From Mucilaginibacter sp. L3T2-6 (GTDB lineage: Bacteria; Bacteroidota; Bacteroidia; Sphingobacteriales; Sphingobacteriaceae): a stretch of 64,000 nucleotides of DNA. The notes under the pieces are model-generated. The model worked only from the letters and a program-made list of their open reading frames with translations, was not told the DNA's origin and did not search any database. The stretch spans positions 1-64,000 of the forward strand of contig NZ_JAUMKC010000001.1 of the NCBI RefSeq assembly GCF_030519355.1. The letters run 5' to 3'. This document shows, one piece after another, positions 1 through 8,012 of the stretch. The position numbers were made by a program, and so were the translations under genes. Positions within the stretch are counted from its first letter, which is position 1. Each line of letters opens with the position of its first letter.

Positions 1-434
1 CCGCCCAGGGCGCTGATCTTTTTCTCATAGTCCAGGCAGAAGGCAGCAACGGCATCCTGCTCTAAGGTACCATCGGGGATATGGACATTGTCCTTATCGA
101 TATCTACATGACTGAACAAATTCTCGTTCATAAAGGTCACATAGCTTTGGGCAGCGTTGGGCTGCATCGGGTAATACTCGTCCAGGTTAAAAGTGATCAC
201 GTTTTTAAAGGATAAACCTTCTTCTTTGTGTAATCTTACCAGCTCGGCATAAACGCCTACCGGGGTCACACCGGTGGCCAGGCCCAGCACCGTCTTTTCG
301 CCGGAGGCAGTTTTGTCTTTGATCAGCTTTGCGATCCGCTGTGCTACCGCAATCGATGCTTCCTGCTGGTTCTCATACACCGTTACCGGCAGCTTTTCAT
401 AACGGGTCTCTTCTAATAAATTTAATCGCGCCAT
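1..434 (-). CDS. nagB: Glucosamine-6-phosphate deaminase, N-terminal part (cut by window edge)
   Basis: The protein starts at the ATG whose complement is at 434-432 and runs off the left edge after about 144 residues. Read on the minus strand it contains LGLATGVTPVGVYAEL, the phosphosugar-binding loop of the NagB/SugI family, and ITFNLDEYYPM, which holds the catalytic Asp region. NagB converts glucosamine-6-phosphate to fructose-6-phosphate and ammonia in amino-sugar catabolism. The N-terminal sequence before the loop (ARLNLLEETRYEKLPVTVYE) is like that of the long Bacteroidota NagB proteins that carry an extra C-terminal domain. Only the complete gene could confirm that fusion. Confidence 0.9.
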   Translation of the reverse strand, partial: MARLNLLEETRYEKLPVTVYENQQEASIAVAQRIAKLIKDKTASGEKTVLGLATGVTPVGVYAELVRLHKEEGLSFKNVITFNLDEYYPMQPNAAQSYVTFMNENLFSHVDIDKDNVHIPDGTLEQDAVAAFCLDYEKKISALG

Positions 435-483
435 TTGTAGGTTGGTTGTGTTTTTGGTAATCGATAGAAATGTCACTACAAAG

Positions 484-509
484 AAAATCCCCGCCTGGGC
501 GAGGATTTT
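484..509. terminator. Terminator-like hairpin upstream of nagB
   Basis: AAAATCCCCGCC (484-495) faces GGCGAGGATTTT (498-509), 12 positions with one mismatch, followed on the plus strand by T5 and on the minus strand by a T-rich stretch. It lies 50-75 nt before the nagB start on the nagB strand. No minus-strand gene ends here, so it may be an attenuator of nagB or the end of a short transcript. The remaining spacer up to 1010 holds no other convincing signal apart from AT-rich promoter-like sequence before the next gene. Confidence 0.5.
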
Positions 510-1010
510 TCAAACCAATTTAACTATAATTCCCCTTACCGACATAAGGCTGATATAAAGTTCCCGTTTAAGTATGCAGTGCATTATCTATACAAACTTA
601 ATAAAGTAATTTTTTAAAATCAAAAACTTTTTAAATTTTTTTAATAAGTAAATTGCGACTACTGTTTAAACCGGCCTGGTTTCCGCTGTTAACGGCCATA
701 ATTGAGGAATGCAGCACCCATTACCGGCCCTTTACAGTTTTATGCGCCTGTAACTGTTTAACTATTTTATTATCAGTATTTTAACTCAGGGTTGCAGCAA
801 AAAACTGTAAAGTACCTGTAAACCCCTGCTTTTCGCGCCCGATATCAAACTCAGCTTGGCAGCCCTGACGCAATTAAGTTAGTGCGGATTTCTCCATATT
901 TTATCACAGGTAGCCTATACTTTACCCTGTTATTGTAACACTATTGACATGAATGGCTAATTATCAATTATGTTCATAAATTAGCCTTATTAACTGACCG
1001 AAACATACAG

Positions 1011-2885
1011 ATGAAAAAACTGCTCACCTTAGCTGCATTTGTGCTTTTATGCGCATCTGCCCAGGCACAAGCTACGCCTGATACCGGCTACGTTAGGGAA
1101 CATTACACCAAAATGGAAAGGTATATCCCTATGCACGATGGTAAAAAACTGTTCACCGCGATATACGTGCCTAAAGACCAGTCGAAGAAATACCCGTTCC
1201 TGATGACGCGTACGCCTTACACGGTTTCGCCTTACGGAGAAAATAACTACCGCAGAACGCTGGGTCAAAACTCGCTGCTGGAAAAAGAGGGTTTTATTTT
1301 TGTTTACCAGGATGTGCGCGGCAAATGGATGAGTGAAGGCGACTTTGTTGACGTACGGCCCAATATCGATAATAAAAAAGGAACACAGGTTGACGAAAGC
1401 TCCGACACTTACGACACCATAGACTGGCTGATAAAAAACATTCCGAACAACAACGGCAAGGTAGGGGTTGAGGGAATTTCCTATCCGGGCTTTTATTCAA
1501 CCGCTACCTTACCAAATGCGCACCCTGCATTAAAAGCTGTCTCACCGCAGGCGCCGGTTACCGACTGGTTTATTGGAGATGACTTTCACCACAACGGTGC
1601 ATTGTTCGTGATGGATGCATTTTCATTTATAACCAGCTTTGGTGTTCCAAGGCCCAAGCCAATCACCCCCGCCCAGTTTAAAACCGGTATCAAATTCAGA
1701 TATAATGATAATTATGAGTTTTACCTGAAGCTTGGCGCCCTGCCAAACTATAAGAAGTACTATTTCGGCGATTCGGTGAAGTTTTGGAACGACATGATGG
1801 CGCATCCGAACTACGACAAATTCTGGCAGGATATGAACATCCGTCCGCATTTAAAAAACATCACGCCGGCTACCATGACCGTTGGCGGATTTTTTGATGC
1901 CGAAGATTGTTTTGGGGCATTGCATGTGTACGAGGCGCTGGAAAAACAAAATCCGCAGAGTCATAAAAATATGCTGGTTATGGGGCCGTGGTATCATGGC
2001 GGCTGGGAAGCAAAAGACATCCAGCACTTTGGCGACCAGGATTTCGGCTCGAACACAAGTCAATGGTTCCGCGAGAATTTGGAACTGCCTTTCTTTAAAT
2101 ATTACCTTAAAGACGAAGGTGAAATGAACCTGCCGGAAGCCGCCATCTACATCAGCGGCAGCAACCACTGGGAAAAATTCAGCAAATGGCCGCCCGAAAA
2201 TTCAACTATCAAAACGATGTACCTGCATGCCGGCGGCAAGCTTTCGTTTGAAGCGCCCAAAGCAGGGGAAGGGTATGATGAATACGTAAGCGACCCTGCC
2301 GCGCCGGTTCCTTACCAGGATGGTGTAGGTAAACGCGGCCGAACCCGTGAATACATGCTGGACGATCAGCGTTTTGCGAGCCGCCGCCCGGATGTTAAGG
2401 TATACCAAACCGACACCCTTAGCAATGATATCACTTTAACCGGTCCGATAGTGGCTGACCTGATGACTTCTATCAGCACAACGGATGCGGATTATGTGGT
2501 TAAGCTGATTGATGTTTTCCCCGATAATTATCGCAACCCGATACCGAATCCAAAAGGCGTGACCATGGCAGGTTACCAGATGCTGGTGCGCGGCGAGATT
2601 TTCAGGGGCAAGTACCGTAACTCATTCGAGACACCCGAGCCATTTGTGCCGGGCAAGGTTACAGAGGTAAAATATAACCTGCCTGATGTTGGCCATACTT
2701 TCAGAAAAGGCCACCGCATTATGATACAGGTACAAAGTTCATGGTTCCCATTGGCCGACAGGAACCCGCAGAAGTTTGTGGATATAACGCAGGCAAAAGA
2801 TTCTGATTTCCAGAAATCGACCATAAGAATTTATCATGATGCACAGCATAAATCCAATATTAAAGTAACCGTACTCGGAGAATAG
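1011..2885 (+). CDS. Secreted CocE/NonD family alpha/beta hydrolase (X-Pro dipeptidyl-peptidase S15-like)
   Basis: This 624-residue protein begins with a Sec signal peptide (MKKLLTLAAFVLLCASAQA). The alpha/beta-hydrolase core shows the nucleophile elbow GISYPG with Ser157, an acid in GGFFDAED (Asp296) and the His of GPWYHGG (His329), matching the Ser-Asp-His triad of cocaine esterase and glutaryl-7-ACA acylase relatives. The C-terminal third is the jelly-roll beta domain typical of S15/CocE enzymes (around residues 420-620). Substrates in this family are acyl esters, amides or X-Pro peptides and cannot be told from sequence. A secreted M1 peptidase follows 59 bp downstream in the same direction, so the two may serve periplasmic peptide breakdown. 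Confidence 0.88.
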   Translation: MKKLLTLAAFVLLCASAQAQATPDTGYVREHYTKMERYIPMHDGKKLFTAIYVPKDQSKKYPFLMTRTPYTVSPYGENNYRRTLGQNSLLEKEGFIFVYQDVRGKWMSEGDFVDVRPNIDNKKGTQVDESSDTYDTIDWLIKNIPNNNGKVGVEGISYPGFYSTATLPNAHPALKAVSPQAPVTDWFIGDDFHHNGALFVMDAFSFITSFGVPRPKPITPAQFKTGIKFRYNDNYEFYLKLGALPNYKKYYFGDSVKFWNDMMAHPNYDKFWQDMNIRPHLKNITPATMTVGGFFDAEDCFGALHVYEALEKQNPQSHKNMLVMGPWYHGGWEAKDIQHFGDQDFGSNTSQWFRENLELPFFKYYLKDEGEMNLPEAAIYISGSNHWEKFSKWPPENSTIKTMYLHAGGKLSFEAPKAGEGYDEYVSDPAAPVPYQDGVGKRGRTREYMLDDQRFASRRPDVKVYQTDTLSNDITLTGPIVADLMTSISTTDADYVVKLIDVFPDNYRNPIPNPKGVTMAGYQMLVRGEIFRGKYRNSFETPEPFVPGKVTEVKYNLPDVGHTFRKGHRIMIQVQSSWFPLADRNPQKFVDITQAKDSDFQKSTIRIYHDAQHKSNIKVTVLGE

Positions 2886-2944
2886 ATCACCCAACAACAC
2901 CACCCGTGGCCTGTGAGAACACAGGTTGCATTGTAAATAAATAA

Positions 2945-4603
2945 ATGAAATTGAATAAGCTATTAATCATTTGCGCATTGGGATTAATCTCATCTGGCGC
3001 TAATGCGCAACTCGGTCAAAACAAAGAGAAATTCACCAGGGCCGATTCACTGCGCGGAAACTTAACGCCCCTGCGCACCTGTTACGACATCAACTATTAT
3101 CACCTCGATGTGAAATTCGATATTGATAACAAATTCATCAGCGGGAGTAACCTGTTTAAGTTTACTGCCACGCAGGATTTTACTAAACTACAGTTTGACC
3201 TGTTCTCGAACCTGAAGGTGGAAAAAGTGGTTTATAAAGGTAAAGAGTTGCCTTATACCCGTGAGTTTAATGCTGTGTTTGTGACTTTCCCCGAAACCAT
3301 AAAGAAAGGCAGCAAGGACGAGTTTAGGGTTTTTTATTCGGGCAATCCAACTATAGCGAAACGTGCGCCCTGGGATGGAGGCATCGTTTTCGCCAAAGAT
3401 TCCCTGGGTAACCCGTGGGTGGCAACTGCTTGCCAGGGTATCGGCGCCAGCATCTGGTGGCCAAATAAAGACCACCAGGCCGACGAGGTGGACAGTGCTC
3501 TTATCAGTATTAGCGTGCCTAAAGGTTTAACCGATGCTTCGAACGGCCGTCTGCGCAAGGTAACGGATTTAAAGAATGGCTACACCCGCTTCGATTGGTT
3601 TGTAGCTAACCCGATCAATAACTACGACATCGAGGCTAACATAGGCAAATATTCGCACATCAGTGATACCTACCAGGGCGAAAAGGGTAAGCTAACCCTT
3701 GATTATTGGGTGCTGAGCTACAATGTTGAAAAAGCTACCAAACAGTTTGGGGCTAATGTGAAAGATATGATAAAAGCCTTTGAGCATTGGTTTGGCCCTT
3801 ATCCGTTTTACGAGGATGGATACAAACTGATAGAAGCACCCCATCTCGGCATGGAGCATCAGAGCGGGACAGCTTATGGTAATCATTATCGTAACGGCTA
3901 CCTGGGCCGAGACTTATCGGGAACCGGTTGGGGTTTAAAATGGGATTTTATCGTAGTACACGAAAGTGGCCACGAGTGGTTCGGCAACAACATCACGTCG
4001 AAAGATTTGGCCGATATGTGGATACACGAAAGCTTTACCAATTATTCTGAATCCCTTTTTATTGAGCAACGCTATGGTAAGCAGGCAGGCCAGGAATATG
4101 TACATGGTACCCGCTTTGCCATCGTTAATGACAGGCCGATTCACGGACCTTATAATGTAAATAAGGAAGGCTCGGGCGATATGTATTATAAAGGCGGCAA
4201 CATGCTGAACATAATACGCACAATCATCAACGACGATGAAAAATGGCGAAGCATATTACGCGGACTTAACAAAACTTTCTATCACAAAACAGTGGATTAT
4301 GACGATGTAGTTGGTTATATCAATAAGGAATCAGGCAAGAACCTTTCTCCGGTGTTCGATCAGTACCTTAACTACCGCGGCATCCCGATTTTAAACTTTA
4401 TGGAAACCGGCGGCAAGCTCTACGTCCGCTGGATAGCTGACGCGCATAATTTCGAAATGCCTGTCCGTGTAAAAGTTAAAGGCGGCGAATACCAGTTTAT
4501 TACGCCGACAACACGGTTCAAGCCGGTTGAAATTGAAGGGGCTAACAAGGATAATATAGAAGTGGACACCTTTAATTATTATATAGGGGTGATGAAGGAT
4601 TAG
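2945..4603 (+). CDS. Secreted M1 family metallopeptidase
   Basis: The 552-residue protein has a signal peptide (MKLNKLLIICALGLISSGANA). It carries the gluzincin zinc site HESGHEWFG (His339, Glu340, His343) with the third ligand Glu362 in MWIHES, and the M1 substrate-binding loop in the form GMEHQSG (usual GAMEN). The N-terminal beta domain (about 30-230) precedes the catalytic domain. It lacks the long C-terminal helical domain of aminopeptidase N, so it belongs to the shorter Bacteroidota M1 group. Expected role: aminopeptidase in the periplasm or at the surface. A terminator-like hairpin follows 24 bp after the stop. Confidence 0.92.
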   Translation: MKLNKLLIICALGLISSGANAQLGQNKEKFTRADSLRGNLTPLRTCYDINYYHLDVKFDIDNKFISGSNLFKFTATQDFTKLQFDLFSNLKVEKVVYKGKELPYTREFNAVFVTFPETIKKGSKDEFRVFYSGNPTIAKRAPWDGGIVFAKDSLGNPWVATACQGIGASIWWPNKDHQADEVDSALISISVPKGLTDASNGRLRKVTDLKNGYTRFDWFVANPINNYDIEANIGKYSHISDTYQGEKGKLTLDYWVLSYNVEKATKQFGANVKDMIKAFEHWFGPYPFYEDGYKLIEAPHLGMEHQSGTAYGNHYRNGYLGRDLSGTGWGLKWDFIVVHESGHEWFGNNITSKDLADMWIHESFTNYSESLFIEQRYGKQAGQEYVHGTRFAIVNDRPIHGPYNVNKEGSGDMYYKGGNMLNIIRTIINDDEKWRSILRGLNKTFYHKTVDYDDVVGYINKESGKNLSPVFDQYLNYRGIPILNFMETGGKLYVRWIADAHNFEMPVRVKVKGGEYQFITPTTRFKPVEIEGANKDNIEVDTFNYYIGVMKD

Positions 4604-4626
4604 AAATTAGAACTTAAAAACTGTAT

Positions 4627-4651
4627 GAAGGCCCGCTAACATCGGGCTTTC
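4627..4651 (+). terminator. Terminator-like hairpin after the M1 peptidase gene
   Basis: GAAGGCCCG (4627-4635) pairs with CGGGCTTTC (4643-4651) apart from one mismatch, around a 7-nt loop, followed by an imperfect T-rich stretch. It lies just after the M1 stop codon. Confidence 0.65.
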
Positions 4652-4686
4652 TGTATTTATAGAGAATATTCGGACGATTTTCCAGT

Positions 4687-4825
4687 GCGCCGCAGGTGCA
4701 AAATATTGGTAGAATAAATAAAAAGCAGTCTTGCGTGCCGTAGGTATGCAACCTATCCGACGCTAAATGCGGTGTTACGCACCTGCGGCGCGGATAATAT
4801 GGCTGTGTTATTTTCTACCAATATT
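4687..4825. repeat. Intergenic repeat element with two crossed inverted-repeat pairs
   Basis: GCGCCGCAGGTGC (4687-4699) is the exact reverse complement of 4779-4791, and AATATTGGTAGA (4702-4713) is the exact reverse complement of 4814-4825. The order is A-B-A'-B', so the two pairings cross, as in a pseudoknot, or alternate. Between them TAGGT/ACCTA (4741-4745, 4751-4755) forms a small hairpin. It resembles the TTTCTACCAATATT-type intergenic repeats I recall from Bacteroidota genomes, but only one copy is in this window, so repetition is inferred. Confidence 0.6.
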
Positions 4826-4892
4826 AGACCCCCGCGGAGTCGTGAACCCTTACCCGCAGATCGCACATATTAAAACTGCAATTTGATTTCCC

Positions 4893-4900
4893 TACCTTTG
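4893..4900 (+). promoter_or_regulatory. -7 promoter box (TACCTTTG) 4 nt before the rlmI start
   Basis: A perfect match to the Bacteroidota -7 consensus TAnnTTTG ends at 4900, and the ATG begins at 4905. No good TTG -33 element sits 19-21 nt upstream. If used, the transcript would have almost no 5' leader. Confidence 0.5.
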
Positions 4901-4904
4901 CCGG

Positions 4905-6092
4905 ATGATTGAGGTCGTACTAAAAAAAGGTAAAGAAAAGGCAGTATTGCACCGCCATCCATGGGTGTTTTCCGGCGCTATTGAACGTGTAAAAGGCAAG
5001 CCGGAAAATGGCGATGTGGTTAGGTTGATTGATGCCAAAGGCGCCTTCCTGGCTTATGGATTTTATAACAACCAGTCGAGGGTGGCTTTACGCTTGTTGG
5101 AATGGGATGAAAACTCCGAAATAAACGAGCAATGGTTCCGGGACAGGGTGGCCGCAGCGGTAGAGAGCAGGAGCAATATTTTAGTGGAGGGCGTTACCAA
5201 TACCTGCCGCTTAATATTCAGCGAATCGGATTACCTGCCGGGCCTGATTGTAGATAAATATGCCAATCATCTTGCTGTACAGGTGCTAACCTCCGGCATC
5301 GAAAAAATGATGCCTTGCATAATAGATGAACTGCAGCGCCTGTTAAAACCAGAAAGCATTTTTGATAAAAGCGATGCTTCTTCGCGCGGACATGAAGGCC
5401 TGCCAACAAGCAATGTTGTACTGGCAGGCAACCATCCGCCGGAACATGTTGAAGTGATCGAAAATGGCATCCGCTATAACATCAATATTGCCGAAGGTCA
5501 AAAATCTGGTTTTTACTGCGACCAGCGCGATAACCGCAGCATACTTGCCGCACATGTTAAAGGCAAAAAAGTTCTGGATTGCTTTAGCTATACCGGCGGT
5601 TTTACACTCAATAGTCTGCATCGTGGCGCGGCTTCGGTAACTTCGGTCGATAGCTCGCAGCTGGCTATCGATACCTTAAAAGAAAACATACTGCTGAATA
5701 AATTCGATACCAGAAAATCAATTGCTATAACTTCCGATGTAAATAAACAGCTGCGCAAGTTCAGGGAAGAAGGTGAAACATTTGATATTGTAGTGCTTGA
5801 CCCGCCTAAGTATGCCCCATCCCGGTCAGCATTGGATAAAGCCTCGCGGGCTTACAAAGATCTTAACCGGCTTGGAATGCTGCTGTTGAATAAAGGCGGC
5901 TTGCTGGCAACGTTCTCCTGCTCAGGTGCTATGGATATGGAGACATTCAAACAGGTGCTGGCCTGGGCAGCGCTGGATGCCGGCAAGCAGGTGCAGTTTA
6001 TATACCAGTTCTGCCAGCCGGAAGACCATCCTGTGCGGTCATCATTTCCGGAAGGAGAGTATTTGAAAGGATTACTTTGCAGGGTTTTTTAG
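4905..6092 (+). CDS. rlmI: 23S rRNA (cytosine-5)-methyltransferase, RlmI-like
   Basis: The 395-residue protein has an N-terminal PUA domain (HPWVFSGAIERVKG, about residues 1-75) followed by a class I SAM-dependent methyltransferase. The SAM-binding motif is LDCFSYTGGFTLNSL, the catalytic loop is DPPKYAPS, and the FSCSG motif supplies a further Cys, all as in RlmI, which methylates C1962 of 23S rRNA in E. coli. The length equals that of E. coli RlmI. The start is supported by the typical opening VVLKKGKEKAVLHRHPW. A near-leaderless promoter box precedes it. The precise modified base in this organism is inferred from the family. Confidence 0.88.
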   Translation: MIEVVLKKGKEKAVLHRHPWVFSGAIERVKGKPENGDVVRLIDAKGAFLAYGFYNNQSRVALRLLEWDENSEINEQWFRDRVAAAVESRSNILVEGVTNTCRLIFSESDYLPGLIVDKYANHLAVQVLTSGIEKMMPCIIDELQRLLKPESIFDKSDASSRGHEGLPTSNVVLAGNHPPEHVEVIENGIRYNINIAEGQKSGFYCDQRDNRSILAAHVKGKKVLDCFSYTGGFTLNSLHRGAASVTSVDSSQLAIDTLKENILLNKFDTRKSIAITSDVNKQLRKFREEGETFDIVVLDPPKYAPSRSALDKASRAYKDLNRLGMLLLNKGGLLATFSCSGAMDMETFKQVLAWAALDAGKQVQFIYQFCQPEDHPVRSSFPEGEYLKGLLCRVF

Positions 6093-6226
6093 TAGGCGAA
6101 GCTGAAAGTTATAAGGCGAAAGGTTTTCGGATGGGATTTTTTCAGGATACAAATTTTTTACAGGGGGTTGTCCAGTTTGGTTGCCCACTGTTCGTCATTG
6201 AGGTATAAACATAAAAACTAAACATC

Positions 6227-6568
6227 ATGAAAGATTTTCTTTTCGTTTACCGTAATGATTTCAAAAATCAACCAACAGGCTCGCCTGAAGAATTACAGGC
6301 AATCACTAAAAAATGGATGGATTGGATTGGCGGTATTGCTGCTCAAAACAAACTGGTTGACCGTGGAAACCGCCTTACGCATGACGGCCGGGTAGTGAAA
6401 CCGAACAATGTGGTTACTGACGGCCCGTACACCGAAATTAAGGAGCTGATCGGCGGCTATTCAATTGTAAAGGCCGAATCGTTTGACGAGGCCGTTGAAA
6501 TGGCTAAAGGCTGCCCGATTTTCCCTTTCGGTGGCAACGTTGAGGTTAGGGAAATTAATCCTATGTAA
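6227..6568 (+). CDS. YCII-related (DGPF domain) protein
   Basis: The 113-residue protein has the ferredoxin-like YCII/DGPF fold, with VVTDGPYTEIKELIGGYSIVKAESFDEAVEMA in the conserved DGP(F/Y)xExKE position. DGPF proteins are frequent genomic neighbours of ECF42 sigma factors, and such a sigma factor follows on the same strand 138 bp downstream. Their biochemical function is not settled. Its upstream spacer (6093-6226) contains degenerate GGCGAAAG words of the repeat family seen elsewhere in this window. Confidence 0.85.
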   Translation: MKDFLFVYRNDFKNQPTGSPEELQAITKKWMDWIGGIAAQNKLVDRGNRLTHDGRVVKPNNVVTDGPYTEIKELIGGYSIVKAESFDEAVEMAKGCPIFPFGGNVEVREINPM

Positions 6569-6695
6569 TTTGCCAGGTGAATACCGAACACCGAATGTTG
6601 AATAAGAAATAATAAGGTAGTAAACTTCGATGTTGGACATTTGATATCCGGTGTTCGATTCATTAATACTATAGCCGCTTCCATCTACCTACCTA

Positions 6696-6705
6696 CCCCC
6701 CCCCC
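6696..6705 (+). repeat. Homopolymeric C10 tract at the sigma factor start
   Basis: Ten consecutive C residues end one base before the ATG at 6707, preceded by three CTAC-like units. Long C tracts are prone to slipped-strand mispairing. Here the tract occupies the ribosome-binding position of the sigma factor gene. Confidence 0.75.
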
Positions 6706-6706
6706 A

Positions 6707-7945
6707 ATGAAACAACAGGAGCTGATACCGCATTTATTTCGAACGGAATTTAGCAAGATTACCGCTGTACTCGCAAAGCTTTTCGGCTTTGAGCATATTG
6801 AGATTGCTGAAGACATTGCCAGCGATACATTTTTGCTTGCCTCCGAAACCTGGAGTATCAAAGGGCTTCCCGAAAACCCGGCGGCATGGTTGTATACGGT
6901 AGCAAAAAATAAAGCGAAAGATTATCTGCGCCGCAATAAGCTTTTCAGCGAAAAAATAACACCACAGCTCCAATACAGTAACTCAGAGCTTCATGAGCTG
7001 GATATTGATTTGTCGGATACCAATATTGTTGACAGCCAGCTCCAAATGATGTTTGCCATCTGTCAGCCCGCTATTCCTCCCGAGGCACAAATTGGTTTGT
7101 CATTGCGTATACTTTGCGGGTTTGGTATCGAGGAAATTGCCAATGCGTTTTTAAGCAATAAGGAGACCATTAACAAGCGCCTGATGCGTGCCAAGGCGAA
7201 GCTGCGTGAAGAAAATGTGGAGATTGCTTTCCCTGCGAACGCCGAAATTGACAAGCGCCTGGAAACGGTGTTAACCACTATTTATTTGCTGTTTAATGAG
7301 GGATATCATTCCTTGTCTCAAAATACAACTATTCGCAAGGATCTCTGCCTCGAAGCGATCCGTCTGGCTTATCTGCTTACCATCAATCCAGCCACCGACA
7401 AACCGGCTGTGAACGCGTTGCTGGCGCTGATGTGTTTCCATGCATCGCGGTTCGAGGCGCGGACTAACCCCGATGGAGAACAGGTATTGTATGAAGACCA
7501 GGATACCAGCCTTTGGGATATAGAATTAATCAATCGCGGAAAGTTTTATCTGAACCGTGCCGCGGAAGGCGGCGAACTAAGCAAGTATCATGTTGAAGCG
7601 GGCATTGCATGGTGGCATACCATTTACGAGGATACCCCGGAAAAGTGGGAAAGTATCTTACAGCTTTATAACAGGCTCTTGATGATAGAATATTCCCCCA
7701 TGGCGGCACTTAACCGTACCTATGCATTGGCCAAAGCAAATGGTAAACCTGAAGCTATTGTGGAGGCTGAGAAGTTGCAGCTAACCGGCAACCAGCTATA
7801 CTATACATTGCTCGGGCATTTATATACCGATGTGGATAACGGGAAAGCCATCGGTCATTTAAAAATGGCGTTGAATCTGGCTAAATCTGATAATGATAAG
7901 GCCACATTGCAAAAGACCATTCTTAAAATAACAGAGGGGCTTTAA
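6707..7945 (+). CDS. ECF42-type RNA polymerase sigma factor with C-terminal extension
   Basis: The 412-residue protein carries sigma-70 region 2 (AEDIASDTFLLASETW, followed by NPAAWLYTVAKNKAKDYLRR) and region 4 (IEEIANAFLSNKETINKRLMRAKAKLRE). A long C-terminal part of about 220 residues (LLFNEGYHSL..., DUF6596/TPR-like helices) marks the ECF41/42-like class. The DGPF partner gene immediately upstream fits ECF42, in which the extension, not an anti-sigma factor, is thought to control activity. I chose ATG 6707. An in-frame ATG at 6641 would add 22 residues (MISGVRF...TPPP) and put the C10 tract inside the coding sequence, where slippage would switch the frame. The target promoters are unknown. 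Confidence 0.85.
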   Translation: MKQQELIPHLFRTEFSKITAVLAKLFGFEHIEIAEDIASDTFLLASETWSIKGLPENPAAWLYTVAKNKAKDYLRRNKLFSEKITPQLQYSNSELHELDIDLSDTNIVDSQLQMMFAICQPAIPPEAQIGLSLRILCGFGIEEIANAFLSNKETINKRLMRAKAKLREENVEIAFPANAEIDKRLETVLTTIYLLFNEGYHSLSQNTTIRKDLCLEAIRLAYLLTINPATDKPAVNALLALMCFHASRFEARTNPDGEQVLYEDQDTSLWDIELINRGKFYLNRAAEGGELSKYHVEAGIAWWHTIYEDTPEKWESILQLYNRLLMIEYSPMAALNRTYALAKANGKPEAIVEAEKLQLTGNQLYYTLLGHLYTDVDNGKAIGHLKMALNLAKSDNDKATLQKTILKITEGL

Positions 7946-7951
7946 AACAGA

Positions 7952-7982
7952 AACCTTACGAAGCTTTGATGCCCGTAAGGTT
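7952..7982. terminator. Bidirectional terminator-like hairpin between convergent genes
   Basis: AACCTTACG (7952-7960) and CGTAAGGTT (7974-7982) form a perfect 9-bp stem with a 13-nt loop. It sits between the stop of the ECF42 gene and the stop of the minus-strand operon. The T tract is weak on both sides. Confidence 0.55.
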
Positions 7983-8012
7983 CTCCCGGTATAAAATCCG
8001 CATCAGTAATGA

